Numbered from the stretch's first letter, positions 16,729 to 25,703 are shown. The stretch: DNA of 64,000 nt from Pseudorhizobium pelagicum (GCA_000722615.1 JOKI01000005.1:124001-188000); one strand, 5' to 3'. Translations and numbers: made by a program. Notes: generated by a model not told the origin, from the letters alone.

Positions 16729-17817
16729 ATGCGCGACATCATGAAAACCACAGCCAGCCGCCGTGCGGTGCTGGGTGCCGGCCTCACCGGAGCATCCATG
16801 CTGGCCATGCCGTCGATCCTGCGGGCGCAGGACAGATCCCTGACGGTCGGCGTCTACGGCGGCTACTTCAAGGATTCCTTCGACACCAACATCTTCCCGG
16901 AATTCACCAAGGCAACCGGCATCGCCATCCAGTCGGTCGCCGAGCCGACCGGTGAAGCCTGGCTGGTGCAGCTTGAGCAGGCCGCACGCGCGGGCCAGGC
17001 TCCGGCCGACGTCTCCATGATGTCGCAGGTCGCGCTGCTGAAGGGCCAGTCGACGGACCTCTGGGCACCGCTCGACATGGCCAAGATCGAGAATGCCTCC
17101 GGCCTGATCGAGACCTTCATCAACAAGTATCCGGACGGCCGCGTCGCCGGCATCGGCGCCGTGTCCTGGTACATCACGCTTGTTACCAATACCGACAGCT
17201 ATCCGGAAGCGCCGACCTCCTGGGCCGCCCTCTGGGATCCGGCCAATGCCGACAAGCTCGGCCTGCTGGCGCTGGTTTCCAACTCCTTCCTGCTCGAAGT
17301 CACCGCCAAGACCCACTTCGGCGGCACCGAGGTGCTGGACACGGAAGAAGGCATCCTGAAGGTCTTCGACAAGCTTGCCGAAGTGAAGCCCAACGTCCGG
17401 CTCTGGTACCGTGACGAGGCGCAGTTCGAGCAGGCACTGAAGTCCGGCGAAATCCCGATGGGCCAGTACTACCACGACGTCACCGGCCTGGCGGCTGCGG
17501 ATGGCAATCCGGTCCGTTCGACCTTCCCGAAGGAAGGCGGCATCCTCGATTCCGGCAGCTGGGCGGTCTCGCGTGCTTCGGAAAAGCTCGAAGAAGCGCA
17601 TGTCTTCATCAACTACATGTGCCAGCCGGAAATCCAGGCGATCCTGTCGCGAAAGGTCGGCACCTCTCCGACCATCAAGCGCGACCTCCTCGACCTGACG
17701 GCCGAAGAATTCGCCGCCGTGTCCTCCGACATCGCGCCGATCATCCCGCGCTATGACATGTACCAGCAGAAGTCCGACTTCCTGAACCAGAAGTGGACGG
17801 AAATGATCGCTGGCTGA
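16729..17817 (+). CDS. ABC transporter substrate-binding protein, polyamine (PotD) type
   Basis: 362 residues. The N-terminus carries a twin-arginine-like signal (TASRRAVLGAGLTGASMLAM), so export of a folded protein by Tat is likely. The mature part is a PotD/AfuA-type two-lobe binding protein (SLTVGVYGGYFKDSFDTNIF and 'GEIPMGQYYHDVTGL'). ATG 16729 follows an AAAGGAGAAC site. It lies between the ureohydrolase and the ATPase of the same operon, and would deliver the enzyme's substrate. Confidence 0.87.
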   Translation: MRDIMKTTASRRAVLGAGLTGASMLAMPSILRAQDRSLTVGVYGGYFKDSFDTNIFPEFTKATGIAIQSVAEPTGEAWLVQLEQAARAGQAPADVSMMSQVALLKGQSTDLWAPLDMAKIENASGLIETFINKYPDGRVAGIGAVSWYITLVTNTDSYPEAPTSWAALWDPANADKLGLLALVSNSFLLEVTAKTHFGGTEVLDTEEGILKVFDKLAEVKPNVRLWYRDEAQFEQALKSGEIPMGQYYHDVTGLAAADGNPVRSTFPKEGGILDSGSWAVSRASEKLEEAHVFINYMCQPEIQAILSRKVGTSPTIKRDLLDLTAEEFAAVSSDIAPIIPRYDMYQQKSDFLNQKWTEMIAG

Positions 17818-17830
17818 TCCAGCCTTCTCT

Positions 17831-17861
17831 AACCACCCCCGCCTTCGCAGCGGGGGTGGTT
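17831..17861 (+). terminator. GC-rich hairpin after the binding-protein gene
   Basis: AACCACCCCCGC at 17831-17842 pairs with GCGGGGGTGGTT at 17850-17861 (12-bp stem, 7-base loop). It is inside the operon, between the binding-protein and ATPase genes, so it probably acts as a partial terminator or mRNA stabiliser. Confidence 0.7.
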
Positions 17862-17915
17862 GTGCGATCGCAAATGCGCTAATCGAACGCCCCCGACAAA
17901 CCGAGCGGAGAGCGA

Positions 17916-18950
17916 ATGTCCGGACTAATCCTCAGCAATGTGACGAAGCAGTTCGGCACCTTCACAGCAGTCGACGACGTGAACCTGTCGGTTCCCGACG
18001 GCACCTTCGTGTGCCTGCTCGGTCCCTCCGGTTGCGGCAAGACGACATTGATGCGGATGATCGCCGGACTGGACCTTCCCAGCACGGGATCGATTACGCT
18101 GGGCGGCGAGGACATCACCGAGGTCCCGACGCACAAGCGCAACCTCGGCATGGTGTTCCAGTCGCTCGCCCTCTTCCCGCATCTGACCGTCGGGGAAAAC
18201 ATCGCCTATGCCTTGCGCATCCGCGGCGTCGACAAGGCCGACCAGAAGAAGCGCGTCGACGAGCTTCTGGCGATGATCCACCTGTCGGGCTTCTCCGACC
18301 GCTCCGTCAACAAGCTCTCGGGCGGCCAGCGCCAGCGTGTCGCGATCGCACGCGCCTTGGCGATCTCCCCGAAGCTGTTCCTGCTGGACGAGCCGCTCTC
18401 GGCGCTCGACGCCAAACTGCGCGAAGCCATGCAGGTGGAGCTGCGGCAGCTGCAGCAGCGCCTCGGCATCACCACCATCGTCGTCACCCATGACCAGCGC
18501 GAAGCCATGACCATGGCCGATACCGTCGTCGTCATGAACGGCGGCCAGATCCGCCAGGCTGCAGCGCCCGTCGACATCTACCGCCGCCCGGCCGATTCCT
18601 TCGTGGCCGACTTCATCGGCTCCACCAATCTCATTCCCTTTGCCGCGGAAGCCAGCGGCCGCGCCACGCTCCTCGGCGCGTCCGTGGACGGTCTGCAGCT
18701 TGGCACCGCCAAGACGGGCACCATCTCCGTTCGCCCGGAGGATGTGCAGCTGACGGCGCCTGGCGGCGAGGCCATCACCGGCACGGTGACCTTCATCCGT
18801 GATCTCGGCGGCACGGTGGAAACCTTCGTAGAAGCCGGCGGGCAGCAGATCGTTGCCGTTTCGTCCCCTCGCGACCGGCCGGTGGTGACGGTGGGACAGG
18901 CTGTCGGCATCCGTCTTGATCCGGAAACAAGCGTGGTGCTGGCGAAATGA
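17916..18950 (+). CDS. ABC transporter ATP-binding protein, PotA type
   Basis: 344 residues. Walker A 'GPSGCGKTTLMR', signature 'LSGGQRQRVAIARAL', Walker B 'LFLLDEPLSALD' and a C-terminal TOBE domain place it with polyamine/iron/sugar-type importer ATPases (PotA/UgpC). It overlaps the following permease gene by four bases (18947-18950). It powers uptake for the binding protein encoded upstream. Confidence 0.9.
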   Translation: MSGLILSNVTKQFGTFTAVDDVNLSVPDGTFVCLLGPSGCGKTTLMRMIAGLDLPSTGSITLGGEDITEVPTHKRNLGMVFQSLALFPHLTVGENIAYALRIRGVDKADQKKRVDELLAMIHLSGFSDRSVNKLSGGQRQRVAIARALAISPKLFLLDEPLSALDAKLREAMQVELRQLQQRLGITTIVVTHDQREAMTMADTVVVMNGGQIRQAAAPVDIYRRPADSFVADFIGSTNLIPFAAEASGRATLLGASVDGLQLGTAKTGTISVRPEDVQLTAPGGEAITGTVTFIRDLGGTVETFVEAGGQQIVAVSSPRDRPVVTVGQAVGIRLDPETSVVLAK

Positions 18951-19801
18951 GACGCGAACCGCCGCAGCGCCTTGCCGACTACGGGCCGCTGGTCTTTCCG
19001 GCCGGCATGCTGATCGTCTTCTTTGTCATTCCCTTCGCGACGATGATTGCCGTCTCCTTTTTCGAGCGACAGCAGGGCGGCTTCTATCAGCCGGCTTTCG
19101 TCTGGGAGAATTACGCCCGCTTTATCAGCCTCTTCTTCGGCAAGGTATTGGGCTTCTCGCTCGTTCTGGCGATGGCCGTCGCCGCCGCCTGCGTGGCGAT
19201 CGGCGTTCCCTTCACCTACCTCCTGTCGCGGTCGGTGCGGAACGTCCAGATCCTCTGGCTGGTGGCTCTGCTCTCGATCCTCTCTCTCTCCGAGGTGATG
19301 ATCGGCTTTGCCTGGTCGACCCTGCTCTCGCGCACGGCCGGCATCACCAATCTCTTTGCCTACTTGGGACTGATGGCAGGACCGCAGGCGCTGACACCGA
19401 GTTTCGGCGCGGTCATGACGGCGATGACCTACCAGGCCCTGCCCTATACCGTCCTAGTGCTCTACCCCGCTCTGGTGCGGCTTGACCCGACGCTGACGGA
19501 GGCGGCCCGGACGCTCGGCGCCTCGCCGATACGCGCCTTCTTCACGGTCGTCGTCCCGGCGCTGCGCAACACCATCGTGGCAACGCTGATCATGGTCTTC
19601 ATCTTCGCGCTGGGGTCCTACCTGCTGCCGCAGCTTCTGGGCCGTCCGCAGCACTGGACGCTGTCCGTGCTGATCACCGACCAGGCGATCTATCAGTCCA
19701 ACATGCCGTTTGCCGCAGCCATGGCCGTCTTCCTGGTGCTGGTGTCGCTGGCGCTCGTCGGGCTTGCCGTCTACGCCGGACGCAGGAGGGAGGCCGCATG
19801 A
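18947..19801 (+). CDS. ABC transporter permease, PotB type
   Basis: 284 residues with about six membrane segments and the EAA loop 'EAARTLGASPIRAFFTVVVP' that docks with the ATPase. The N-terminal 'PLVFPAGMLIVFFVIPFATM' is typical of PotB-like subunits. Four-base overlaps link it to the ATPase and to the second permease, showing a tight operon. Confidence 0.9.
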   Translation: MRREPPQRLADYGPLVFPAGMLIVFFVIPFATMIAVSFFERQQGGFYQPAFVWENYARFISLFFGKVLGFSLVLAMAVAAACVAIGVPFTYLLSRSVRNVQILWLVALLSILSLSEVMIGFAWSTLLSRTAGITNLFAYLGLMAGPQALTPSFGAVMTAMTYQALPYTVLVLYPALVRLDPTLTEAARTLGASPIRAFFTVVVPALRNTIVATLIMVFIFALGSYLLPQLLGRPQHWTLSVLITDQAIYQSNMPFAAAMAVFLVLVSLALVGLAVYAGRRREAA

Positions 19802-20595
19802 CGACGATCCTCAGCCGCCTCTTCTTCTTCGCCGTCGCGCTGTTCATGGCCCTGCCGCTGATCGTGATGGTGGGCGTCTCGATCAACGAGAAGCAGACGC
19901 TTGCCTTTCCGCCGCAGGGCTTCTCGCTCTCCTGGTACGGCGAGATCTTTACCGACGACGGCTGGCGCAACGCCCTCTTCGCGTCGCTGACGCTCGCTGC
20001 CCTGTCGGCCGCGCTGGCGCTTCTCGTTGCCCTGCCGCTTGCCTGGTTCCTGTGGCGCAGGGTGGCGCCCTGGGCCAATATATTCCAGCTGCTGGGCGTT
20101 GCACCCTTCACCCTGCCGCCGGTGATCACGGCGCTCGGTCTTCTCACCTTCTGGGCCACCACCGGCTTCTACGGCCAGCCCTGGACGGCCGTCGTCAGCC
20201 ACGCGATCTTCTTCGTGACGCTGCCGCTCGTGACCCTGTCGCTCGGCTTTTCGGCCATCGACCGATCGCTGGTGGAAGCCGCCGCCACCATGGGCGCCGG
20301 CGACCGGGTGATCTTCCGCACCGTCGTGCTGCCGCTGATCCTGCCCTACCTAGTCTCCGGCTACGCCTTCGCCTTCGTGCTGTCGCTCAACGAATACATC
20401 GTCGCCTACATGACGGTGGGCTTCACGATGGAGACCCTGCCGATCAAGATCTTCAACGCCCTGCGTTACGGCTATACGCCGACCATGGCCTCGGTCACCG
20501 TGCTGTTCCTGGCCATCGCCGCGCTGGTCTTCGGACTGATCGCCCGCTTCGGCGACCTGCCGAAACTGCTGGGTGCCATGGCGGACGAGCGATGA
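19798..20595 (+). CDS. ABC transporter permease, PotC type
   Basis: 265 residues with six membrane segments. The EAA loop reads 'EAAATMGAGDRVIFRTVVLP', and 'FAFVLSLNEYIVAYMTVGF' is a typical PotC-type stretch. It completes the importer with the upstream permease, and overlaps the nitrilase gene by four bases. Confidence 0.9.
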   Translation: MTTILSRLFFFAVALFMALPLIVMVGVSINEKQTLAFPPQGFSLSWYGEIFTDDGWRNALFASLTLAALSAALALLVALPLAWFLWRRVAPWANIFQLLGVAPFTLPPVITALGLLTFWATTGFYGQPWTAVVSHAIFFVTLPLVTLSLGFSAIDRSLVEAAATMGAGDRVIFRTVVLPLILPYLVSGYAFAFVLSLNEYIVAYMTVGFTMETLPIKIFNALRYGYTPTMASVTVLFLAIAALVFGLIARFGDLPKLLGAMADER

Positions 20596-21362
20596 AGATT
20601 GCAGGCTTCCAGATGCAGTCTACCGTCGGCGAGGTCGAGGCAAACCTCGCCAAGATTGACGCTGCGGCCGCGAAGGCCGCCACCCAGGGCGTTCGGCTGC
20701 TGATCGCCCCCGAGCTTGCCCTGACCGGCTATGGCGCCGGGGCTCTCTTTCCCGCCCTTGCCTCGCCGGCAGACGGCCCTCAGACAGAGCAGCTGTCACA
20801 GATCGCCCGCCGCCATGGCCTGACCCTCGTCGCAGGCTTTGCCGAGAAGGATGGGGAGACCGTCTACAACAGCGCCTTTCTGACCGACGGCAAAGGACAG
20901 ACGGCGACCTATCGCAAATCGCATCTCTACGGCCCCTACGAGCGGCAATGGTTTCGGCCCGAAACCCCCTCTTCCATCCTCGCCACCATCGACGGCATCC
21001 GGCTGGGAATGCTGATCTGCTACGACGTCGAATTTCCCGAAAACGTCCGTCGCCTCGCCCAGGCAGGCGCCGAACTGGTGGTTGTGCCGACGGCACTGCC
21101 GTCGGGCTGGTCCGGCGCCTTCATCGCGGAGCACATGATCCGCGTGCGGGCCTTCGAGAACCAGGTCTTCGTCGCCTACATCAACCACTGCGGCGCGGAC
21201 GACCGCTTCGCCTATGCGGGCCTGTCGCGTATTGCTGCACCAGACGGAAGACTTCTTGCCGAGGCTCCGGCCGAGAGCGAAGCCCTGATCGTCGCGGAGA
21301 TCGACCTTGGCGCCTTCCAGACCTCGCGCTCTGAAAACACCTATCTCGCCGACCTGCGCTGA
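20592..21362 (+). CDS. Nitrilase-superfamily carbon-nitrogen hydrolase (amidase)
   Basis: 256 residues with the complete Glu-Lys-Cys triad of the nitrilase superfamily: E41 (IAPELALTGYG), K109 (YRKSHLYGPYE) and C143 (LICYDVEFPE). Length and motifs are those of aliphatic amidase/R-amidase or carbamoyl hydrolase branches rather than true nitrilases. The start overlaps the permease stop (ATGA), so it is part of the transport operon. With the ureohydrolase in the same operon, hydrolysis of a guanidino-amide such as 4-guanidinobutyramide to the acid is an attractive but unproven role. Confidence 0.85.
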   Translation: MKIAGFQMQSTVGEVEANLAKIDAAAAKAATQGVRLLIAPELALTGYGAGALFPALASPADGPQTEQLSQIARRHGLTLVAGFAEKDGETVYNSAFLTDGKGQTATYRKSHLYGPYERQWFRPETPSSILATIDGIRLGMLICYDVEFPENVRRLAQAGAELVVVPTALPSGWSGAFIAEHMIRVRAFENQVFVAYINHCGADDRFAYAGLSRIAAPDGRLLAEAPAESEALIVAEIDLGAFQTSRSENTYLADLR

Positions 21363-21517
21363 CGTCAGCCTCAATCCGTTTGATCTGCCGTGCGCTCTCG
21401 GGCGTAATGCTCTGCGAGGCGCTCCGGAACGCTGAGCAGCGGAACTGGCGGCAAGCCATGGGAACATCCTGCCAAGGAGCGCATTTTGAGCGGTTGGCTG
21501 CAGATCCGAGGTGAGGC

Positions 21518-22339
21518 ATGAACATGACGCAAATGACGGACGAAGCGTGGGACTATCTCCGCTCTATCCGCGAAGACGGTTCCTCGCCTCAGCCGCCTCG
21601 GTCAGACCTCCCGCTCCCATGCCTTCCGCTCTATGAGACAATTGCCGCACGCAAGGGACCATTCGTGCTGGCGCAGGTCGGGCAGTCACTCGACGGCCGG
21701 GTCGCCACGCCGACGGGCGATGCGCAGGATGTCTCCGGCTGCGACGGCATTGCCCACCTGCACCGCTGCCGTGCCCTGGTGGATGCGGTGATCGTCGGTG
21801 TCGGAACCGTGGTTGCCGACAACCCCAGCCTGTCCGTCCGGTCCGTTCCCGGCCGGAGCCCGGTCCGCGTCGTGATCGACTGCAATGGCCGCATTCCCGC
21901 CGGCGCCAAGATGCTGAGCGACGGGGGCACGCCCGTGCTGATCATCCAGGCAGACGATGCGCCGCTGCGGGATCTGGACCAGGAGATTGTCTGCCTGCCG
22001 CGTCGCAGCGAAGGCCTGCATCCGCAGGACATCCTCGACTGTCTGGCGGAACGCGGCCTGACGACAGTCCTCGTCGAGGGCGGCGCCAACACCATTGCCC
22101 GCTTCCTCGATGCCGATCTCGTCGATCGCCTGCATGTCTCTGTGTCACCGATTATCATCGGCTCCGGCCCGATGGGCATCACGCTCGCACCGGTCGACCG
22201 CTTGGCGGAGGCGCGCCGTCCCGATGTCACGGTCTACAACATCGGCACGGATATCGTCTTCGACTGCAATTTTCGCAGCCGGACACGGCAGGCAACATCA
22301 CGGGAGAGCGAGCACGTCCTGGTGACCGACACGGCATGA
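21518..22339 (+). CDS. RibD C-terminal-type pyrimidine reductase, stand-alone
   Basis: 273 residues matching only the reductase half of RibD (dihydrofolate-reductase fold); the zinc-dependent deaminase half is absent. Seen are the NADPH and substrate loops 'AQVGQSLDGRVATPTGDAQ', 'VGVGTVVADNPSLSVR' and 'TVLVEGGANTIARFLDADLV'. In riboflavin synthesis this domain reduces the ribosyl side chain of a deaminated pyrimidine. It has a GAGGTGAGGC site. It is the leftmost gene of the block that includes GTP cyclohydrolase II, and its 3' end overlaps the convergent methyltransferase gene by 42 bases, suggesting a specialised pathway rather than housekeeping riboflavin synthesis. Confidence 0.82.
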   Translation: MNMTQMTDEAWDYLRSIREDGSSPQPPRSDLPLPCLPLYETIAARKGPFVLAQVGQSLDGRVATPTGDAQDVSGCDGIAHLHRCRALVDAVIVGVGTVVADNPSLSVRSVPGRSPVRVVIDCNGRIPAGAKMLSDGGTPVLIIQADDAPLRDLDQEIVCLPRRSEGLHPQDILDCLAERGLTTVLVEGGANTIARFLDADLVDRLHVSVSPIIIGSGPMGITLAPVDRLAEARRPDVTVYNIGTDIVFDCNFRSRTRQATSRESEHVLVTDTA

Positions 22340-23080
22340 GCTATAGGTCGCTTCGATCGAGGCAACCCTGAATTCGCACCAGTCCGTCAGTGCATCCTCG
22401 GAAAGGCGCGCCGCCTCCCGGACGGCCTGCGCGACACCACTCAGGAACATGCGCTGGAGATCTGCGTCTTCGGCACCCATGATCCAGGGGCTTGTGGCAG
22501 TGCTGACGGCGAATCCCTCGGCTTCGAGGCGCTCAGCCAGAACCTGCCAGGCTTCCGGTCCGGCGGACGTGCCAAATCCCTTGTCCGTTCGCTGGTGATC
22601 GTTGAAGACCTCCGTCACCGCCTCGTCGAGCGGATGGACGACGGACCAGCGCATCTCTCCATCATAGTTCAGTGCCGCATAGAGCCCGACATTTTGCTCC
22701 CGAATCCTGCCCACGAAGCGATCGATGAAGGCCGGCGAACAGAGATCGAACAGTGCCGAAGCGGTCACAATTGCCGTTCCTTCGAGCGGCAGGGATGCGA
22801 TGTCGTTGAGGTCTCCCTGGAGAAAAGCGATACCCGCATCCGGATGGCGCCGTTTTGCCTCCGCCAGCAGCCGCGCGTCGTAGTCGAACAGCGTCCAGGC
22901 GGCGGCCGGTGAAAGCCTGTCCGCCAGCGTCCGGTAGGTCGAGCCGGTGCCGCAACCGATATCCAGGATATGCCCATCTTTGCCGACGGCGGTCACCGCG
23001 TGTTCCAGCAGCCCTGCATCCCGCGACCTCTGGTCGACAGGCTCGCGCAGTGCCAGCCAATCCTTGTCGAAACCGCTCAT
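22298..23080 (-). CDS. Class I SAM-dependent methyltransferase
   Basis: 260 residues with the SAM-binding motif I 'HILDIGCGTGSTYRTLADRL' and an acidic motif II 'WTLFDYDARLLAEAK'. There is no close match to a known small-molecule or RNA methyltransferase that I can name. It is the last gene of a tight four-gene operon (dehydrogenase, PTPS-like, glycosyltransferase, methyltransferase), overlapping the glycosyltransferase by four bases. It probably modifies the product of that pathway. Confidence 0.8.
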   Translation of the reverse strand: MSGFDKDWLALREPVDQRSRDAGLLEHAVTAVGKDGHILDIGCGTGSTYRTLADRLSPAAAWTLFDYDARLLAEAKRRHPDAGIAFLQGDLNDIASLPLEGTAIVTASALFDLCSPAFIDRFVGRIREQNVGLYAALNYDGEMRWSVVHPLDEAVTEVFNDHQRTDKGFGTSAGPEAWQVLAERLEAEGFAVSTATSPWIMGAEDADLQRMFLSGVAQAVREAARLSEDALTDWCEFRVASIEATYSSCRVGHQDVLALP

Positions 23081-24114
23081 GCTTTGCTCTCCAGAAATTG
23101 GGCTATGATCGCCGCTGTGTCGCGCCAGGATGGCAGTGCCGCTCCGGCGCGGGCAGCGCCAACGGCCATCGCCTTCCGCGTCGTCGGCTCGTCCAGCAGC
23201 CTCCGCAGGGCAGCGGCGAATTCTTCAGGGCTGTTCGGGGCTACCAGAATTCCGGCCGTCGCCGGAACGACCTCCGGCACGGCACCAGCAGCACAGCCGA
23301 CAATCGGCAGGCCATGCGCCAGCGCTTCGGCAAACACCATTCCATAGCCTTCGTAGCGGCTTGCCAAGGCAAAGATATCCGTACCCGCAAACTCCGCCTG
23401 CACATCCTCGACCTCGCCCACAAGGGTCACCCGATCCTGAAGCTGAAGCGTCTGGATGAGCTGTTCAAGCTCGTCGGCGACGTCGGCGTCCAGATCGCGG
23501 CTGCCGACGATGCGGCATGTCCACGAATGATCGCGCAGCGTCGCGAGCGCGGCAATCAGCACATCGTGCCCCTTGCGCCGCGTCAGCGACCCGACGCTGA
23601 GGATGGAAGGGACATCGCCGCTCCCGGTCGAGCGCGGAACGGGATCGGTGCCAGGCAGCGCCGTGACGACGTCTTCGTTTGCGATACTATAGTTTTCCAC
23701 CAGTTCGCGGGCGGTCGCGGCAGACGTGACGACCGTGCCGCGTGTGCAGGCCAAGGCTGCCCGCTCGCGCGCCGCAAGCTCCGCCTTCGCCTGCTCCGAA
23801 AGACCCGTCTCCAGCGCCAGCGGGTGATGCACGAGAGCAAACAAACGCACCCTTTGGCCGAGCGTCTCCGCCACCCCGTCGAGAACCCCGAAGGCGAGGC
23901 CATCGACCATCAGGATGCTGCCGTCGGGAATGGCTGCGAGAATTCTGTCGGCCTGCGCAAGGTCCGGGCGTGCAGGAAATCCCTCGCCAAGCGGGACGAG
24001 CTTCACATCCCAGCCAAGATCTCCCAGCGCCCCGATCACCCGCCGGTCATAGCCATAGCCGCCGGTCCTGGTCTGCAGCTCTCCCGGATAGGCAAAATGG
24101 AGCGTACGGCTCAA
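23077..24114 (-). CDS. GT4-type glycosyltransferase
   Basis: 345 residues with a GT-B fold. The C-terminal nucleotide-sugar domain shows 'SVGSLTRRKGHDVLIAALA' and the family motif 'SRYEGYGMVFAEALAHGLPI' with the E-x7-E pattern, followed by 'VGCAAGAVPEVV'. It is a retaining glycosyltransferase of the GT4 family. It overlaps genes on both sides by four bases within the operon that also encodes the PTPS-like protein. The acceptor is unknown and probably a product of the neighbouring pyrimidine/pterin-type enzymes. Confidence 0.85.
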   Translation of the reverse strand: MSRTLHFAYPGELQTRTGGYGYDRRVIGALGDLGWDVKLVPLGEGFPARPDLAQADRILAAIPDGSILMVDGLAFGVLDGVAETLGQRVRLFALVHHPLALETGLSEQAKAELAARERAALACTRGTVVTSAATARELVENYSIANEDVVTALPGTDPVPRSTGSGDVPSILSVGSLTRRKGHDVLIAALATLRDHSWTCRIVGSRDLDADVADELEQLIQTLQLQDRVTLVGEVEDVQAEFAGTDIFALASRYEGYGMVFAEALAHGLPIVGCAAGAVPEVVPATAGILVAPNSPEEFAAALRRLLDEPTTRKAMAVGAARAGAALPSWRDTAAIIAQFLESKA

Positions 24115-24509
24115 AGGTCCGCCTCATACCAGCCGCGCGCGGTGTGCGACTCGTGCAGCATCACCTTCAGCCGGCGGATGCGACCGCTGCCATCGCCGAG
24201 TCGTCCGCCTGCAATCGCCTTTGCGAGCTGGTCGAAAATGAACTTCGCCAAAAATTCGGTGGTGGTGACCTTGCCGGCAAACTCCTCGACCTCGTCGAGG
24301 TTCTGGTAGTTCAGCGGCTTCAACACCTCCCCCAGCACCTGCATGGCCAGGCCGATGTCGACGGCAAGACCATCTTCATCCAGATCGGCGGTGAAAAAGG
24401 CGGCGTCAACGACGAAGGTCGCGCCGTGCATCCCCTGAGCCGGCCCGAAGACGGGCCTCGGGAGGCTGTGGGCGATCATGATGTGGTCGCGGACTTCAAC
24501 GGCAAACAT
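24111..24509 (-). CDS. QueD/6-pyruvoyl-tetrahydropterin-synthase-like protein with altered active site
   Basis: 132 residues with the overall length and landmarks of QueD/PTPS: an 'IAHSL' strand giving H14, 'GPAQGMHGATF' giving H28, and a C-terminal 'LHESHTARGWYEADL' with E120. Compared with E. coli QueD, the catalytic cysteine (C27 there) falls on A24, the third zinc histidine (H33 there) on A30, and the Asp-His pair on N67-Y68. Two of three zinc histidines therefore remain and the catalytic Cys and Asp-His are gone. It sits between the dehydrogenase and glycosyltransferase genes. It probably catalyses a different reaction or binds a pterin-like ligand. Confidence 0.8.
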   Translation of the reverse strand: MFAVEVRDHIMIAHSLPRPVFGPAQGMHGATFVVDAAFFTADLDEDGLAVDIGLAMQVLGEVLKPLNYQNLDEVEEFAGKVTTTEFLAKFIFDQLAKAIAGGRLGDGSGRIRRLKVMLHESHTARGWYEADL

Positions 24510-24521
24510 GGCAATTCCTTT

Positions 24522-25499
24522 TCAGTATCGAATGCGGTGACACAGGGTGTCGGGAGATGCGAGAATATCCGGATAGGCATCCGCGATGGAAGCAAACGGG
24601 GTTTCGCCCGAGATCAGCACATCCAGCCGGGCATCGCCAAGAAGCTCGAGCGCCTTGCCCATGCGGCGCGAATAGTCCCATCGGGCACGGCGTGTGGCGG
24701 CGATCGCGCCGACCTGGGAACTGACGATCGAAAGACGGCGTGCGTGAAAGGCCCGCCCCAACGGGATTTCAGCCCGTTTCTCCCCGTACCAGCTGGCTTC
24801 GACGATGCGCGCTTCAAAGCCGGCGTGCTCTAGGGCGCTTTCCAGGGCCGCCGGCGACGCCGATGCGTTGATCAGGACATCACAGTCGCCAGGAACATCG
24901 GCGGGCGAGCAGAAATTCACACCCAGCGCCTCTGCCATCGGGCGACGCGCAGGTGACGTGTCGCAGACCACTGTGTCCGTCGCCGCAATACGGGAGGCGA
25001 TATAGGCCGCCAGCAGCCCGACGACGCCTGCTCCGTAGACTGCCACCCTATCGCCCGGCATGATCCCGGCGTCCCAGACGATGTTGAGCGCCGTCTCCAT
25101 GTTGGCGGCAAGAACGGCACGCTCGGCAGGCAATCCCTCCGGCAGCAGACGCGCGTCGCCAGCCCTGATCCGAAACCTGTCCTGGTGAGGATGCAGGGCG
25201 AAGACCGCTCGACCCATCAGGTCAGCCGGCCCCTCCTCTACGAGACCGACGGCAGCATAACCGTACTTGACCGGGAATGGCATGTCGCCGTCCTGATAGG
25301 CTGCGCGCATCCGTTCGAATTCGCTTTCCGGCACCAGTCCGTGAAATACCAGCGCTTCTGTTCCGCGGCTGATGCCGCTGAACAGGCTGCGAATGGTGAT
25401 TTCCCCGTCCTGACGCGGCGGCAGCACCTCATTCCGCAGGGCACAGCGAGCCTTTGCCGCAAACCATAGCGATGTCGCATGAGCAGCGTTGCCCGGCAT
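24522..25499 (-). CDS. Medium-chain (zinc-type) dehydrogenase, BchC-like
   Basis: About 325 residues from ATG 25499 (AAGAGG site); an upstream ATG at 25553 is also in frame. The medium-chain dehydrogenase fold is seen from 'PVKYGYAAVGLVEEG' and the Rossmann stretch 'VAVYGAGVVGLLAAYIASRI'. The catalytic-zinc Cys of alcohol dehydrogenases is not obvious: the 'SLFSGISRGTEALV' loop has Ser-Gly in that area, as in BchC-type and related members. It heads the four-gene operon and is divergent from the GTP cyclohydrolase II gene. It likely oxidises or reduces an intermediate of the pathway. Confidence 0.78.
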   Translation of the reverse strand: MPGNAAHATSLWFAAKARCALRNEVLPPRQDGEITIRSLFSGISRGTEALVFHGLVPESEFERMRAAYQDGDMPFPVKYGYAAVGLVEEGPADLMGRAVFALHPHQDRFRIRAGDARLLPEGLPAERAVLAANMETALNIVWDAGIMPGDRVAVYGAGVVGLLAAYIASRIAATDTVVCDTSPARRPMAEALGVNFCSPADVPGDCDVLINASASPAALESALEHAGFEARIVEASWYGEKRAEIPLGRAFHARRLSIVSSQVGAIAATRRARWDYSRRMGKALELLGDARLDVLISGETPFASIADAYPDILASPDTLCHRIRY

Positions 25500-25703
25500 G
25501 GTGGGGACCTCTTGTTTCAATGTCACGATCACCCCATTTTCGCTCAGGCGCATCCTGGACTTAGGGGCATTTACGGTTGTGGCAAGGGAATGGATTTTCT
25601 TTAGCCCGCTACAGGAATATCACGTTTAATTGACGGCCCTTACAGATCCGTCGCCTGCCCGGACCCGTTATGTGCCCCATGTACAGCTGTCGAGGAGACT
25701 GTC

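Noticed and set aside
15496..17601. Minus-strand open frame of about 700 codons
   Set aside because: It is antisense to the ureohydrolase and binding-protein genes, which both have full active-site or family motifs; no domain is recognisable in the antisense frame.
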